Origin: Paludibacteraceae bacterium
GTDB lineage: Bacteria > Bacteroidota > Bacteroidia > Bacteroidales > Paludibacteraceae
DNA length: 61,170 nt
Assembly (NCBI GenBank): GCA_017559505.1
Contig: JAFYSF010000049.1
Span: 1-61,170 of the forward strand
Direction: 5' to 3'
This document shows, piece by piece, positions 53,776-61,170 of this stretch. Position numbers and translations under genes: made by a program. The notes under the pieces are model-generated. The model ran no database searches and had not been told where the DNA came from. It saw only the letters and a program-made list of their open reading frames with translations. Within the stretch, counting starts at the first letter, position 1. Every line of letters starts with the position of its first letter.

Positions 53776-55884
53776 ATGAAAGGTTTTCTATCTACATTGC
53801 GACTATTCTGTGCGCTTATATTGCTAAATATAAGCTGGGTATGCTATGCCAATTCCTCACACGAAGCCAACCAACAGTCACGCCCAGAAGAAAGTAAAAA
53901 CTCTCAACTCTCAACCCTCAACTCTCAACTCTCAACTGACTCTACCACCCTATCGCAAGAGCTCGACGAAGTGGTTGTACAAAGCTCACACACCTCAAAA
54001 ACTACCCGCGCCACTGCCCCTCTACAAATCCTCACAAGCGAAGCATTGGAGGGCGTCAACGCCATCCAAGTGGCTGATGCTATCAAGCATTTCAGCGGTG
54101 TGATGGTCAAGGACTATGGTGGCATTGGTGGACTAAAAACTGTGTCAGTAAGGAGTTTAGGTGCGTCGCATACTGCCGTAGCCTACGATGGCATCTCTAT
54201 CAACGACACCCAAAACGGACAAGTCGACATCAGCCGATTCTCGCTCGACAACATCGACCAACTCTCCCTCAGCAATGGGCAGAGCGACCAAATATTCCAA
54301 CCCGCACGACAATATGCCTCTGCCGCTGTGCTGAATATCACAACCATAGCCCCACGATTCTCTGCTCGCCCAATCAATGGCAAACTACAGATGAAAGGTG
54401 GCTCATTCGGACTGCTCAACCCGTCGCTATTCATTGCTGGCAAACTCACCAACAAACTCTCGCTCACAGTCAATGGCGAGTGGATGAGTGCGCATGGTCG
54501 ATACCCCTACCTACTCCACTATGGCGATGGCTCTACCGACAGCACATCTACCGAACTACGCCAAAACACCGACGTGCAAAACCTACGCACTGAGGCTACT
54601 CTTTATGGTGCCGACTCGGTGCAAAGTGGCTATCTCAAAGGCTATTACTACCAATCGGAGCGAGGACTGCCGGGTGCTACTATCTTCTACAACACACAGA
54701 ATTTCAGCAGTCAACGCATTTGGGACCGCTCGGCATTCCTTCAAGGCCACTACGAACGCCGTTTCGGTCATCAACTCGCCTTCCAACTCAACACCAAATA
54801 CAACTACTCCTACACCCACTATCTCGACCCTATGTATCTCGGCTCAGAGGGCAAGGACGAGAGCATATATCATCAGCACGAGGGCTATATCAGCGGTAGC
54901 CTCCTCTATCGCCCTCTCGCCAATCTGTCGTTCAACCTCTCGCAAGATGCCTTTATCGCATCTCTCACAACTCCTCTCGCCTCACACCTCACTCCAACTC
55001 GCTACACCTCGCTGACTGCCATAGCTGGAAAATATGTAAACAATTGGATTACAACCACAGCAAGCATACTGATGACAGCAACAAAAGACGTAGTGACCGA
55101 CAACACCAACACTCAAAATCGCTTTAAGGCATCGCCATACGTCAGCATAGCATTCAAGCCATTTGAGCAAATAGACTTCAGGGTGCGCGCATTCTATAAA
55201 AACATATTCCGCCTACCTACATTCAATGACCTCTACTATGGCAAGGTGGGCAACCGCGACCTACTGCCCGAAACCACAAATCAATACAACCTCGGGCTTA
55301 CTCTCCAACACTCTATTACTGAGTATCTACCTCTCATAGCATTGAGTTGCGATGTGTATCACAACGATGTGCGCAACAAGATAGTTGCCTACCCTACCAA
55401 GAATATCTACACATGGACTATGCTCAACTATGGGCGAGTGTCGATTACGGGGTTAGACTTTACGGGCGACATAGAGATTGCACCATGCCAAGAGTTGCAA
55501 ATAACCCTCGGTGCCACATACACCTACAACCATGCATTGAACGTAACCAACCCTGCCGACCGCGACTATCGCCACCAAATACCCTACACCCCTCGCATCT
55601 CTGGGTCGGGCAAGGCAGGCATAAAGACTCCTTGGTTCGCGCTCAATTATTCGCTCATCTGGAGCGGACACCGCTATGCTGTGAATCAAAACTATGCCGA
55701 AAATCGTGTCGAAGGCTACTTCGACCATAGCCTCTCGGCGAGCCACGAATTTTCTCTCCGCCACGACCACCGCCTCGGCATCAACCTCGAATGTCTCAAC
55801 CTCACCAACGTGAACTACTGCGTCGTGCGCTATTTCCCTATGCCTGGTCGCAGTTGGCGTGGCACTATATATTGGAAATTCTAA
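53776..55884 (+). CDS. btuB: TonB-dependent cobalamin receptor, BtuB-like
   Basis: 702 residues from the ATG at 53776; an open frame from 53599 runs through the riboswitch and is rejected. There is a signal peptide to about residue 27, then a Ser/Asn/Gln/Leu linker made by a CTCAACT tandem repeat (bases 53899-53940). A TonB-box-like LDEVVVQ precedes the plug domain (IQVADAIKHFSGVMVKDYGGIGGLKTVSVRSLGASHTAVAYDG). A 22-strand barrel ends in WKF. The riboswitch and the next gene (BtuG-like) identify the substrate as cobalamins. The barrel-end aromatic residue is the usual outer-membrane insertion signal. Confidence 0.93.
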   Translation: MKGFLSTLRLFCALILLNISWVCYANSSHEANQQSRPEESKNSQLSTLNSQLSTDSTTLSQELDEVVVQSSHTSKTTRATAPLQILTSEALEGVNAIQVADAIKHFSGVMVKDYGGIGGLKTVSVRSLGASHTAVAYDGISINDTQNGQVDISRFSLDNIDQLSLSNGQSDQIFQPARQYASAAVLNITTIAPRFSARPINGKLQMKGGSFGLLNPSLFIAGKLTNKLSLTVNGEWMSAHGRYPYLLHYGDGSTDSTSTELRQNTDVQNLRTEATLYGADSVQSGYLKGYYYQSERGLPGATIFYNTQNFSSQRIWDRSAFLQGHYERRFGHQLAFQLNTKYNYSYTHYLDPMYLGSEGKDESIYHQHEGYISGSLLYRPLANLSFNLSQDAFIASLTTPLASHLTPTRYTSLTAIAGKYVNNWITTTASILMTATKDVVTDNTNTQNRFKASPYVSIAFKPFEQIDFRVRAFYKNIFRLPTFNDLYYGKVGNRDLLPETTNQYNLGLTLQHSITEYLPLIALSCDVYHNDVRNKIVAYPTKNIYTWTMLNYGRVSITGLDFTGDIEIAPCQELQITLGATYTYNHALNVTNPADRDYRHQIPYTPRISGSGKAGIKTPWFALNYSLIWSGHRYAVNQNYAENRVEGYFDHSLSASHEFSLRHDHRLGINLECLNLTNVNYCVVRYFPMPGRSWRGTIYWKF

Positions 55885-55892
55885 TCTCTTTT

Positions 55893-56060
55893 TTGACAGA
55901 ATGACATAAAGACATAATCCTCATTCTCTTTAACATATGCCTCGCTATGCCTATGGCATATCTTGGCAAATAAATGACATATTTGAAGTTACATTTATTT
56001 AATATGTCATTGAAGTCGAGGTTTTGCGGAGCAAAAGCAAGACCATTATGCAAGAAAAAA
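55893..56060 (-). repeat. dispersed repeat, family B, in the btuB-btuG spacer
   Basis: TTGACAGAATGACATAAAGACATA, then CTCGCTATGCCTATGGCATATCTTGGC, then AAATGACATATTTGAAG. The same arrangement is seen at 33550-33705 and 35513-35650. GTTTTGCGGAGCAAAAGC follows at 56019. Confidence 0.65.
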
Positions 56061-56103
56061 AATATGTTTTTTTGTCATTATGTCTAAAACTAATTAAATA
56101 GAT

Positions 56104-57177
56104 ATGAAAAACCTCATCATAATACTACTCACCCTACTACTTGTCAGTTGCAACGACATGTACGATGTGCCACGCGAGCCGATATGGAACGACTCGACCG
56201 AAACCACACAACTATTAGTGCTTAGCGAGGGGCTATTCAACATGAACAACAGCACTTTGGCGTTGGTCGATCTGCAAACAGGCAATATCGACTACGACCA
56301 CTTCCGTAGCACCAATGGTCGCGGATTGGGCGATACGGGCAACGACATGCAACTCTATGGCTCGAAGATTTATATCACCGTGAATATTTCGAGTCAGTTA
56401 GAGGTGATAGATGCCCACACCCACCAATCCATCAAGCGCATAGCACTGTTCAACGACGACAACGTGGCTCGCCAACCGAGATACGTAACCTTCCACCACA
56501 ACAAAGCCTATGTCAGTTGTTTCGATGGTTGGGTGGCTCGCATCGACACTACCACATTAGAAATAGATGGCTGGGCGCAATGTGGCAACAATCCCGACCA
56601 CCTCACCGTGTGCAACAACAAACTCTATGTCAGCAACTCAGGCGGTCTCGACAATCCGTTCTACGACAACAGCGTGAGCGTGATTGATTTAGAGTCGTTC
56701 AACGAGATACGTCGCATCCAAGTAGGAGTAAACCCCGGACCTATTGTCGCCGACAGCGAGGGAGATGTCTATGTCATCACTCGTGGCGACTACGACGATG
56801 AGGACTACACGCTCCACAAAATCGACTCGGAGATCGACACCGTGGTGGAGACATTCACCCACTTGCACCCCCTCAAAATGATTGTTCACAACGACTTGGC
56901 GTATATGTATAGTTACAACTACAAGAGTGGCGAGCAATGGATCAAGGTGTTCGACTGCTTGACCGACAAGGTGATAAACGAGAACTTCATTACCGATGGC
57001 ACTACGATCCAAACCCCTTTCAGTATGACCATCAATCCCGTCAATGGCGACCTCTACATCACCGAGGCATACAACTATGTGCTGTGGGGCGATGTGCTTT
57101 GCTTCAATCGCGACGGACAACTCCGCTTCCGCCTCAACGAAATAGGTCTCAACCCAAATGCTGTAATTATATACTAA
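56104..57177 (+). CDS. btuG: BtuG-like beta-propeller lipoprotein, cobalamin capture
   Basis: 357 residues. The lipobox is LLVSC (Cys16). The rest is a YncE/DUF5074-like beta-propeller: repeated blades such as NNSTLALVDLQTGN, LYGSKIYITVNISSQLEVIDAHT, PRYVTFHHNKAYVSCFDGWVARID, PDHLTVCNNKLYVSNSG and SVSVIDLESFNEIRRIQVG. In Bacteroides, BtuG proteins of this type bind cyanocobalamin extremely tightly and sit on BtuB. Position directly after a riboswitch-controlled btuB makes the same role likely here. Known from family and context; binding residues are not identified. Confidence 0.9.
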   Translation: MKNLIIILLTLLLVSCNDMYDVPREPIWNDSTETTQLLVLSEGLFNMNNSTLALVDLQTGNIDYDHFRSTNGRGLGDTGNDMQLYGSKIYITVNISSQLEVIDAHTHQSIKRIALFNDDNVARQPRYVTFHHNKAYVSCFDGWVARIDTTTLEIDGWAQCGNNPDHLTVCNNKLYVSNSGGLDNPFYDNSVSVIDLESFNEIRRIQVGVNPGPIVADSEGDVYVITRGDYDDEDYTLHKIDSEIDTVVETFTHLHPLKMIVHNDLAYMYSYNYKSGEQWIKVFDCLTDKVINENFITDGTTIQTPFSMTINPVNGDLYITEAYNYVLWGDVLCFNRDGQLRFRLNEIGLNPNAVIIY

Positions 57178-57306
57178 ACATATAATACATGAAGACAAGA
57201 GAACAAGAAATAAATTACAGATTATAGATTTCTGTTGACTCGACTGAAAGTGAAAAATCATGTTCTCGTGTCTTCCTGTCTAAAAAATAAATACAAAAAC
57301 AAAAAT

Positions 57307-59139
57307 ATGAAACACACACTTCTTTCTCTCTGTTGCATCGTGCTTAGCGCACTTTGCCTCGCTCAACCTCAAGCGAAAGTAATCGAATATTGCCCTGCAC
57401 CGGGTCAGTTCATCAACACCTTGCCCCTTTGTGCCGACACCGACACCTATGCCGACATTCTCGCCAAGGCACAATCCAACCTCGAGCGTGGCTCAATGAT
57501 TAGCCTCGGAGCGTTCGGCGGATACATAGTGGCTCAGTTCGACCGCCCCGTTGCCAATGCCGAAGGCTACGACCTCATCATCCTCGGCAATGCCTTTGCC
57601 ACAAGTGCCGAACCGGGCATAGTGATGGTCAGTCGCGATGCCAACCACAACGGCATTGCCGACGACCGCTGGTACGAAATCGCTGGTAGCGAATATGCCA
57701 ACTCTACGCTCAACTACGAGATTACCTACTACCGTCCCGATGCCAACAACGACACCGTCAAAGAGTTGGAACACTACATCCGTTGGACCGACAATCAAGG
57801 CAACGACGGTTGGCTCAGCAAGAATGCCACCCACCCTCAAGGCTACTACCCTGCATGGATTTCGGCTGACAGCATCACACTGCGTGGCACACTGTTGCCT
57901 ACCAACTCAACCGACAAGAATGGCGACGGCTCATACTTCGAACTCCGCCCATACGCTTGGGGCTATGCCGACAATCAACCCAATAGCAACGAGTCGGGCT
58001 GTAGCATCGATCTCGATTGGGCAGTAGATGCCGACGGCAATGCCGTCACTCTCGAAGCCATCGACTTCATCCGCATCCACACCGCCGTGAATGCTGTCGA
58101 TTTGGGTCAGATAGGCGAAGCCAGCACCGAGGTGTCGGCCATCCGCGCTCTCCACAACGAAACCATCGCTCAATCCGACGAAATCATCTTCGACCTCAAC
58201 TCATTTATCAAAGACCACGCCATCGCCTTCAACGCCCAAGACGTGTGGGACAAAACCCTCAACGACAGCACCCAATACCAATCCTTTGGCAATGGCACAT
58301 TCTCGTTTGCCCACCTCCGTTCAGGCAACTCATGGGACGGCACTTCATGGGAAGGGTTCACCATTTCGCGCTCTACCGACACCCTCCTCTCTCACGAGTC
58401 GTTCTACCCCGACCACCAATGGGGCATCATGGCAGGCGGTGGTGTCGATGGCATCGGCACGCCATTCATCTTGGGCTACTATCTCGAATACACCGAGAGC
58501 ATGCTCGACCGCCACATCTGCGAGATAGAGTTCACCCATGCCCACGATGTCGAGGCAGTAGGTTGCTATGTCTGCAATTCGCCTTACACCACCCGTTGCA
58601 TCACCCAAGGCTTCGGCTATGCCCGCAAGTTTGCCCACGGCGACTATTGCACCCTCACAGCCCATGGCATCAATGCCGATGGCGAGGAGTGTGGCACCGT
58701 AGTCTATTACATGGCAGACTATCGCTCTGCCGACCCAACCCAATGGACACTAAACACCGATTGGACATGGCTCGACCTCACCTCGCTCGGAGCCGTGCGT
58801 AGCATCTATTTCACGATGGAGACCTCCGACATAGGCGACTGGGGATCAAACACCACATTCTATTTCGGGCTCGACCACATCACCATCCGCCCAGTCAAAG
58901 AAGAAACCTCTTTGCCTCAACTCTCAACTCACAACTCACAACTCAGCGCATACCCCAACCCATGTCGCGACAACCTCCACATCCAAGGCATCGAAGAGGG
59001 CGCAGACATCCACATCTACAACCTCCAAGGCATGCTCATCCACCACAGCACCAGCCCAACCCTATCAGTCGCCCACCTCACCCCAGGGGCATACATCATC
59101 CGCTCAAGCTCAAAAACTACCAAATTTATAAAACAATAA
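57307..59139 (+). CDS. DUF4465 cell-surface protein with T9SS sorting domain, B12-operon associated
   Basis: 610 residues from the ATG at 57307; an in-frame start at 57235 is less likely. A signal peptide ends near LAQ (20). The N-terminal half (about 20-290) has ISLGAFGGYIVAQFDRPVANAEGYDLIILGN, RDANHNGIADDRWYEIAGSEY and ITYYRP. The DUF4465 domain spans about 330-535 (SWDGTSWEGFTISRSTD, YVCNSPYTTRCITQGFGYARKF, WTWLDLTSLG). A QLSTHNSQLS repeat linker then leads to a T9SS type A sorting domain (YPNPCRDNLHI to the end). It is probably exported across the outer membrane and held at the surface, where it may bind cobalamin; this function is inferred from operon membership. Confidence 0.87.
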   Translation: MKHTLLSLCCIVLSALCLAQPQAKVIEYCPAPGQFINTLPLCADTDTYADILAKAQSNLERGSMISLGAFGGYIVAQFDRPVANAEGYDLIILGNAFATSAEPGIVMVSRDANHNGIADDRWYEIAGSEYANSTLNYEITYYRPDANNDTVKELEHYIRWTDNQGNDGWLSKNATHPQGYYPAWISADSITLRGTLLPTNSTDKNGDGSYFELRPYAWGYADNQPNSNESGCSIDLDWAVDADGNAVTLEAIDFIRIHTAVNAVDLGQIGEASTEVSAIRALHNETIAQSDEIIFDLNSFIKDHAIAFNAQDVWDKTLNDSTQYQSFGNGTFSFAHLRSGNSWDGTSWEGFTISRSTDTLLSHESFYPDHQWGIMAGGGVDGIGTPFILGYYLEYTESMLDRHICEIEFTHAHDVEAVGCYVCNSPYTTRCITQGFGYARKFAHGDYCTLTAHGINADGEECGTVVYYMADYRSADPTQWTLNTDWTWLDLTSLGAVRSIYFTMETSDIGDWGSNTTFYFGLDHITIRPVKEETSLPQLSTHNSQLSAYPNPCRDNLHIQGIEEGADIHIYNLQGMLIHHSTSPTLSVAHLTPGAYIIRSSSKTTKFIKQ

Positions 59140-59146
59140 CATAAAA

Positions 59147-59176
59147 AAAGGCATCTCCCTCACGAGATGCCTTTTT
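59147..59176. terminator. terminator of the B12 uptake operon
   Basis: AAAGGCATCT (59147-59156) pairs perfectly with AGATGCCTTT (59165-59174), loop of 8, with flanking A and T runs. Starts 8 bases after the stop codon. Confidence 0.93.
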
Positions 59177-59188
59177 CATATTATTGTA

Positions 59189-59211
59189 GGGACGCACGGC
59201 TCGTGCGTCCC
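59189..59211. repeat. GGGACGCACG palindrome
   Basis: GGGACGCACG-GCT-CGTGCGTCCC, a perfect 10-bp inverted repeat also present at 47952-47972. The rest of the 59177-59369 spacer shows nothing recognisable. Confidence 0.65.
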
Positions 59212-59362
59212 AAACAAGAAGTTGTAAAAATATTGAGCACCAGTCATTTATTATTGTTTAATCTTTTTAGCCATAACCATTTAGGCAATATATAATCGGT
59301 TTTGTATAAATATAAGCAGAGGTAAGAAATAAATCTCAAACTACCAAATTTGCAAGCTTGTA

Positions 59363-59399
59363 ATAAAAAAATCCGCTCCTATTTTCATGGGAACGGATT
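59363..59399 (-). terminator. terminator of the two-repeat lipoprotein gene
   Basis: AATCCG-x-TCC paired with GGGA-x-CGGATT (59370-59399), preceded on the plus strand by an A run. Confidence 0.75.
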
Positions 59400-59430
59400 T
59401 ATTTTATTATAGCAAAACAAAAAAAATACT

Positions 59431-59853
59431 TTAATTCCAAGGAATTGGAATCACGAATCGTTCATCTTCTTCGAAACTCCAATGCACTTGATAACACTTA
59501 CCGGTGATGTTGTCCAACATGAGAAATGTGTACATATTGTTGGTTTCGATAAGAGAGAATCTGCCTGTTTGCAGTCGGTCGTCGTCTGCAATGAGAGGTT
59601 TTTCGCTGAGTGGATAGGTAAACCTACGCTCGCGATCGTTACTCCATTGCACAATCCAAATTTGACCTGTGATAGTGTTCAGTTTCAAGAATGTCCACAT
59701 GTTGTTTGTTGGATACAACTCAAACACATCGTCGCACAACTGCTGTTGAAATGTGGAGAGCTGTTCAAACAATTGTTGGTCTCTTTTTTTATCGACACAC
59801 GAAGTGAATGACAAAGCCATAGCACACAATGCTAAACAAATCATTTTTTTCAT
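59431..59853 (-). CDS. small lipoprotein with two internal repeats, unknown function
   Basis: 140 residues. The lipobox is SFTSC (Cys 19). Two copies of an about 45-residue unit follow: TNNMWTFLKLNTITGQIWIVQWS and TNNMYTFLMLDNITGKCYQVHWS, each ending in a basic/acidic turn and a proline (TYPL, VIPI). Such YPTxNMWTF(I/L)KL units are recurrent in Bacteroidota proteins of unknown role. A strong Shine-Dalgarno sequence AAGGAGGT (59859-59866) sits five bases from the ATG, which is rare in this phylum. Confidence 0.8.
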   Translation of the reverse strand: MKKMICLALCAMALSFTSCVDKKRDQQLFEQLSTFQQQLCDDVFELYPTNNMWTFLKLNTITGQIWIVQWSNDRERRFTYPLSEKPLIADDDRLQTGRFSLIETNNMYTFLMLDNITGKCYQVHWSFEEDERFVIPIPWN

Positions 59854-59858
59854 ATCAT

Positions 59859-59866
59859 ACCTCCTT
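59859..59866 (-). promoter_or_regulatory. strong Shine-Dalgarno sequence
   Basis: AAGGAGGT on the minus strand, 5 bases before the start codon at 59853. Other genes in the window have only A-rich leaders. Confidence 0.75.
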
Positions 59867-59914
59867 TTTATGGAATTTGTATATCAGTAATTTAAACTAA
59901 ACAAGATAAAAAAT

Positions 59915-60589
59915 CTATATTTCGCTACCGCGGATCATGCCTACGACGAGGGAGAGGGAGCGGATGTCTGTTTTGGAGATGCGGAATGGGCGATGGCGTG
60001 GATTTTCGGATACGCATAGGATGCTGTCGGGGTCGTCGTCGCACTCTTCTACTCGCTTGAGCATGACGCCCTGATTGCTATCTATCACATAGATTTTGCC
60101 CCATTGGAAAAAGGTGATTTCGGTAAGACGTCGGCATGCGACGATGTCGCCACTGCGATATTCGGGATACATGCTGTCGCCCATAACACGAATGAGATAG
60201 TCGGCTCCGCGTATAATGAAATTTGGCATATCCATCCACTCGCACTGCCACTCCATAACACCCGATGGCATGCTACCATCCCACCCTGCTATGGCTTCGA
60301 CGGGCAATAGTGGCAAGGCTCGACGGCGGTCGATGCCTTCGATTTCCATCTTTGCTTCGTTGCGTTTGAGCATTTCGCCTTCGCCGGTGAGCAACCATTT
60401 TTCGGATATTTCGGGAAATTCGGCGAGAAATTTTGCCATCACATCTTCTGTAATACCACTATCTGACTCTAACGTACCTCGTGATACACCGATTCGTTCG
60501 TAGAATTTGCGTTTCGAAACTCCCAATGTTTCAACAAAATAGAGTATTCTCTCTTTGATGGGAGAGACTTTTTTTGTTTTCTCTTGCAT
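59915..60589 (-). CDS. S24-family (LexA/CI-like) repressor with autopeptidase domain
   Basis: 224 residues: an N-terminal HTH (IKERILYFVETLGVSKRKFYERIGVSRGTLES, about 11-42) and a C-terminal S24 domain with the catalytic dyad Ser139 (MGDSMYP) and Lys178 (VMLKRV). An Ala-Gly cleavage-site-like pair lies in AIAGWDG (about 99-105). Family members cleave themselves during DNA damage and release their target genes. It may be a prophage-derived or stress repressor. No obvious phage genes are near it. The start is set by a good promoter upstream. Confidence 0.92.
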   Translation of the reverse strand: MQEKTKKVSPIKERILYFVETLGVSKRKFYERIGVSRGTLESDSGITEDVMAKFLAEFPEISEKWLLTGEGEMLKRNEAKMEIEGIDRRRALPLLPVEAIAGWDGSMPSGVMEWQCEWMDMPNFIIRGADYLIRVMGDSMYPEYRSGDIVACRRLTEITFFQWGKIYVIDSNQGVMLKRVEECDDDPDSILCVSENPRHRPFRISKTDIRSLSLVVGMIRGSEI

Positions 60590-60629
60590 AACTACAAAAT
60601 TTATTGTTGATAGTTACAATTATTTTCGG

Positions 60630-60661
60630 CAAAGATAGTGAGTTTTTTTTGAATTTGCAAA
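60630..60661 (-). promoter_or_regulatory. promoter of the S24 repressor gene
   Basis: On the minus strand TTTG (60658-60661), 20-base spacer, TAtcTTTG (60630-60637). Confidence 0.75.
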
Positions 60662-60675
60662 ATTTTTTATGTTTT

Positions 60676-60958
60676 TTTTAGACAGTTTTTAGACAGGATG
60701 ACATGAGAACATGATTTTTTTAGACAGAATGACATAATAACATATTTTTTCTTTCATAATGGTCTTGCTTTTTACATCGTAAAAATCTCGACAACAAAGA
60801 CATATTTTTAGATAGGAAGACTGGAGAACGTGATTTTTTTTTAGACAGAATGACATAAAAACATATTTTTTCTTTCATAATGGTCTTGCTTTTTACTGAG
60901 TAAAAATCTCGACAACAAAGACATATTTTTAGACAGGATGACATGAGAACATGATTTA
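60676..60958 (+). repeat. tandem array of family B repeats
   Basis: Two long copies of about 120 bases (60716-60838 and 60839-60958) share TAGACAGAATGACATAA, CATATTTTTTCTTTCATAATGG, TCTTGCTTTTTAC and AAAATCTCGACAACAAAGACA. They differ at a few positions (ACATCG/ACTGAG). Partial copies flank them. No gene is supported; an ORF through it is repeat-derived. Confidence 0.75.
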
Positions 60959-61061
60959 TATTATTCTGGCTACGCGTGCGCGCGGGGGAAGTTTGTTTTT
61001 TTTATTCGTATTTTTTTTTATTTATTATTATACAATAGTTCGTTAAAAAATTAGATTTATA

Positions 61062-61170
61062 TTATGCAGTAATTCCCACAAAATCAAAAAGGTCTTTAAT
61101 TTGCGTTTTATTTAAATGTTTGTTTGGTTTAAAACCAGATGCGCAAAAAAATCTTTGTATTATATATGCA
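61062..61170 (-). CDS. C-terminal fragment of an unknown protein, cut by window edge
   Basis: On the minus strand the frame is open from the window end to a TAA at 61062-61064, giving about 35 residues that include FFCASGFKPNK and LFDFVGITA. It has no stop and a plausible composition, but it is too short to identify. Confidence is limited because only the end is visible. Confidence 0.45.
   Translation of the reverse strand, partial: AYIIQRFFCASGFKPNKHLNKTQIKDLFDFVGITA

Noticed and set aside
60676..60958. Possible CRISPR array
   Set aside because: Only two long, nearly contiguous copies without regular short repeats and unique spacers, and no cas genes.

Overview
The window is a chromosome segment from a Bacteroidales bacterium (phylum Bacteroidota). 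The evidence is the recurrent promoter element TAnnTTTG with a TTG/TTTG about 19-21 bases upstream, a SusC/SusD/SusE-type glycan operon, a DUF4837 lipoprotein beside pdxA, fimbrillin-type lipoproteins, A-rich ribosome binding regions, and a C-terminal type IX secretion (T9SS) sorting domain on one protein. The T9SS domain argues against gut Bacteroides proper and for another Bacteroidales family. The species cannot be named from the sequence.

Layout. 1-5.3 kb is a visibly A+T-rich accessory block. It holds the end of a two-gene ATPase/HNH-nuclease module resembling Septu (PtuAB), a strong unassigned structured RNA gene, an unknown exported protein, and a three-gene HipBST-like toxin-antitoxin operon with its promoter and three operators. 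It ends next to a tRNA-Gly/tRNA-Leu operon. 6-27 kb is mostly housekeeping: glnS, an aminotransferase, pheT, a RecD-like helicase, a pullulanase lipoprotein, an M23 peptidase behind a 204-bp hairpin element, a RelA/SpoT enzyme, DUF4837, pdxA, a deacetylase-like protein, two glycosyltransferases and groES-groEL. 27.7-30.8 kb (minus strand) is accessory again: three small envelope proteins, an HTH gene whose start codon abuts the terminator of a second unassigned structured RNA, and a three-gene DUF3990/DUF3791 module that looks like an ADP-ribosyltransferase toxin system. 30.9-36.8 kb (minus) holds a metallopeptidase-like protein, tilS, DUF3467, an S4 protein, pth, rplY, and a hemW gene broken by a 7-bp tandem duplication. 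37-43 kb (minus) is a susC-susD-susE operon. 43.7-47.8 kb holds galE, an Lrp-type regulator and a ClpB that lacks its N-terminal domain. 48-53.3 kb (minus) holds three tandem paralogous fimbrillin-like lipoproteins. 53.5-59.1 kb (plus) is a cobalamin-riboswitch-controlled vitamin B12 uptake operon: a BtuB-type receptor, a BtuG-type propeller lipoprotein and a DUF4465/T9SS cell-surface protein. The right end has a two-repeat lipoprotein, an S24 repressor, a repeat array, and the end of an unknown gene.

How it works together. The B12 operon is the clearest functional system: the riboswitch senses cobalamin, the surface proteins capture it, and the TonB receptor imports it. SusCDE should do the same for a glycan whose degrading enzymes are not adjacent.

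The most unusual features are non-coding. There are two promoter-to-terminator structured RNAs of unknown class and several families of dispersed intergenic repeats. Short tandem repeats have entered coding sequence as in-frame linkers in two B12-operon genes and as a frame-breaking heptamer in hemW.
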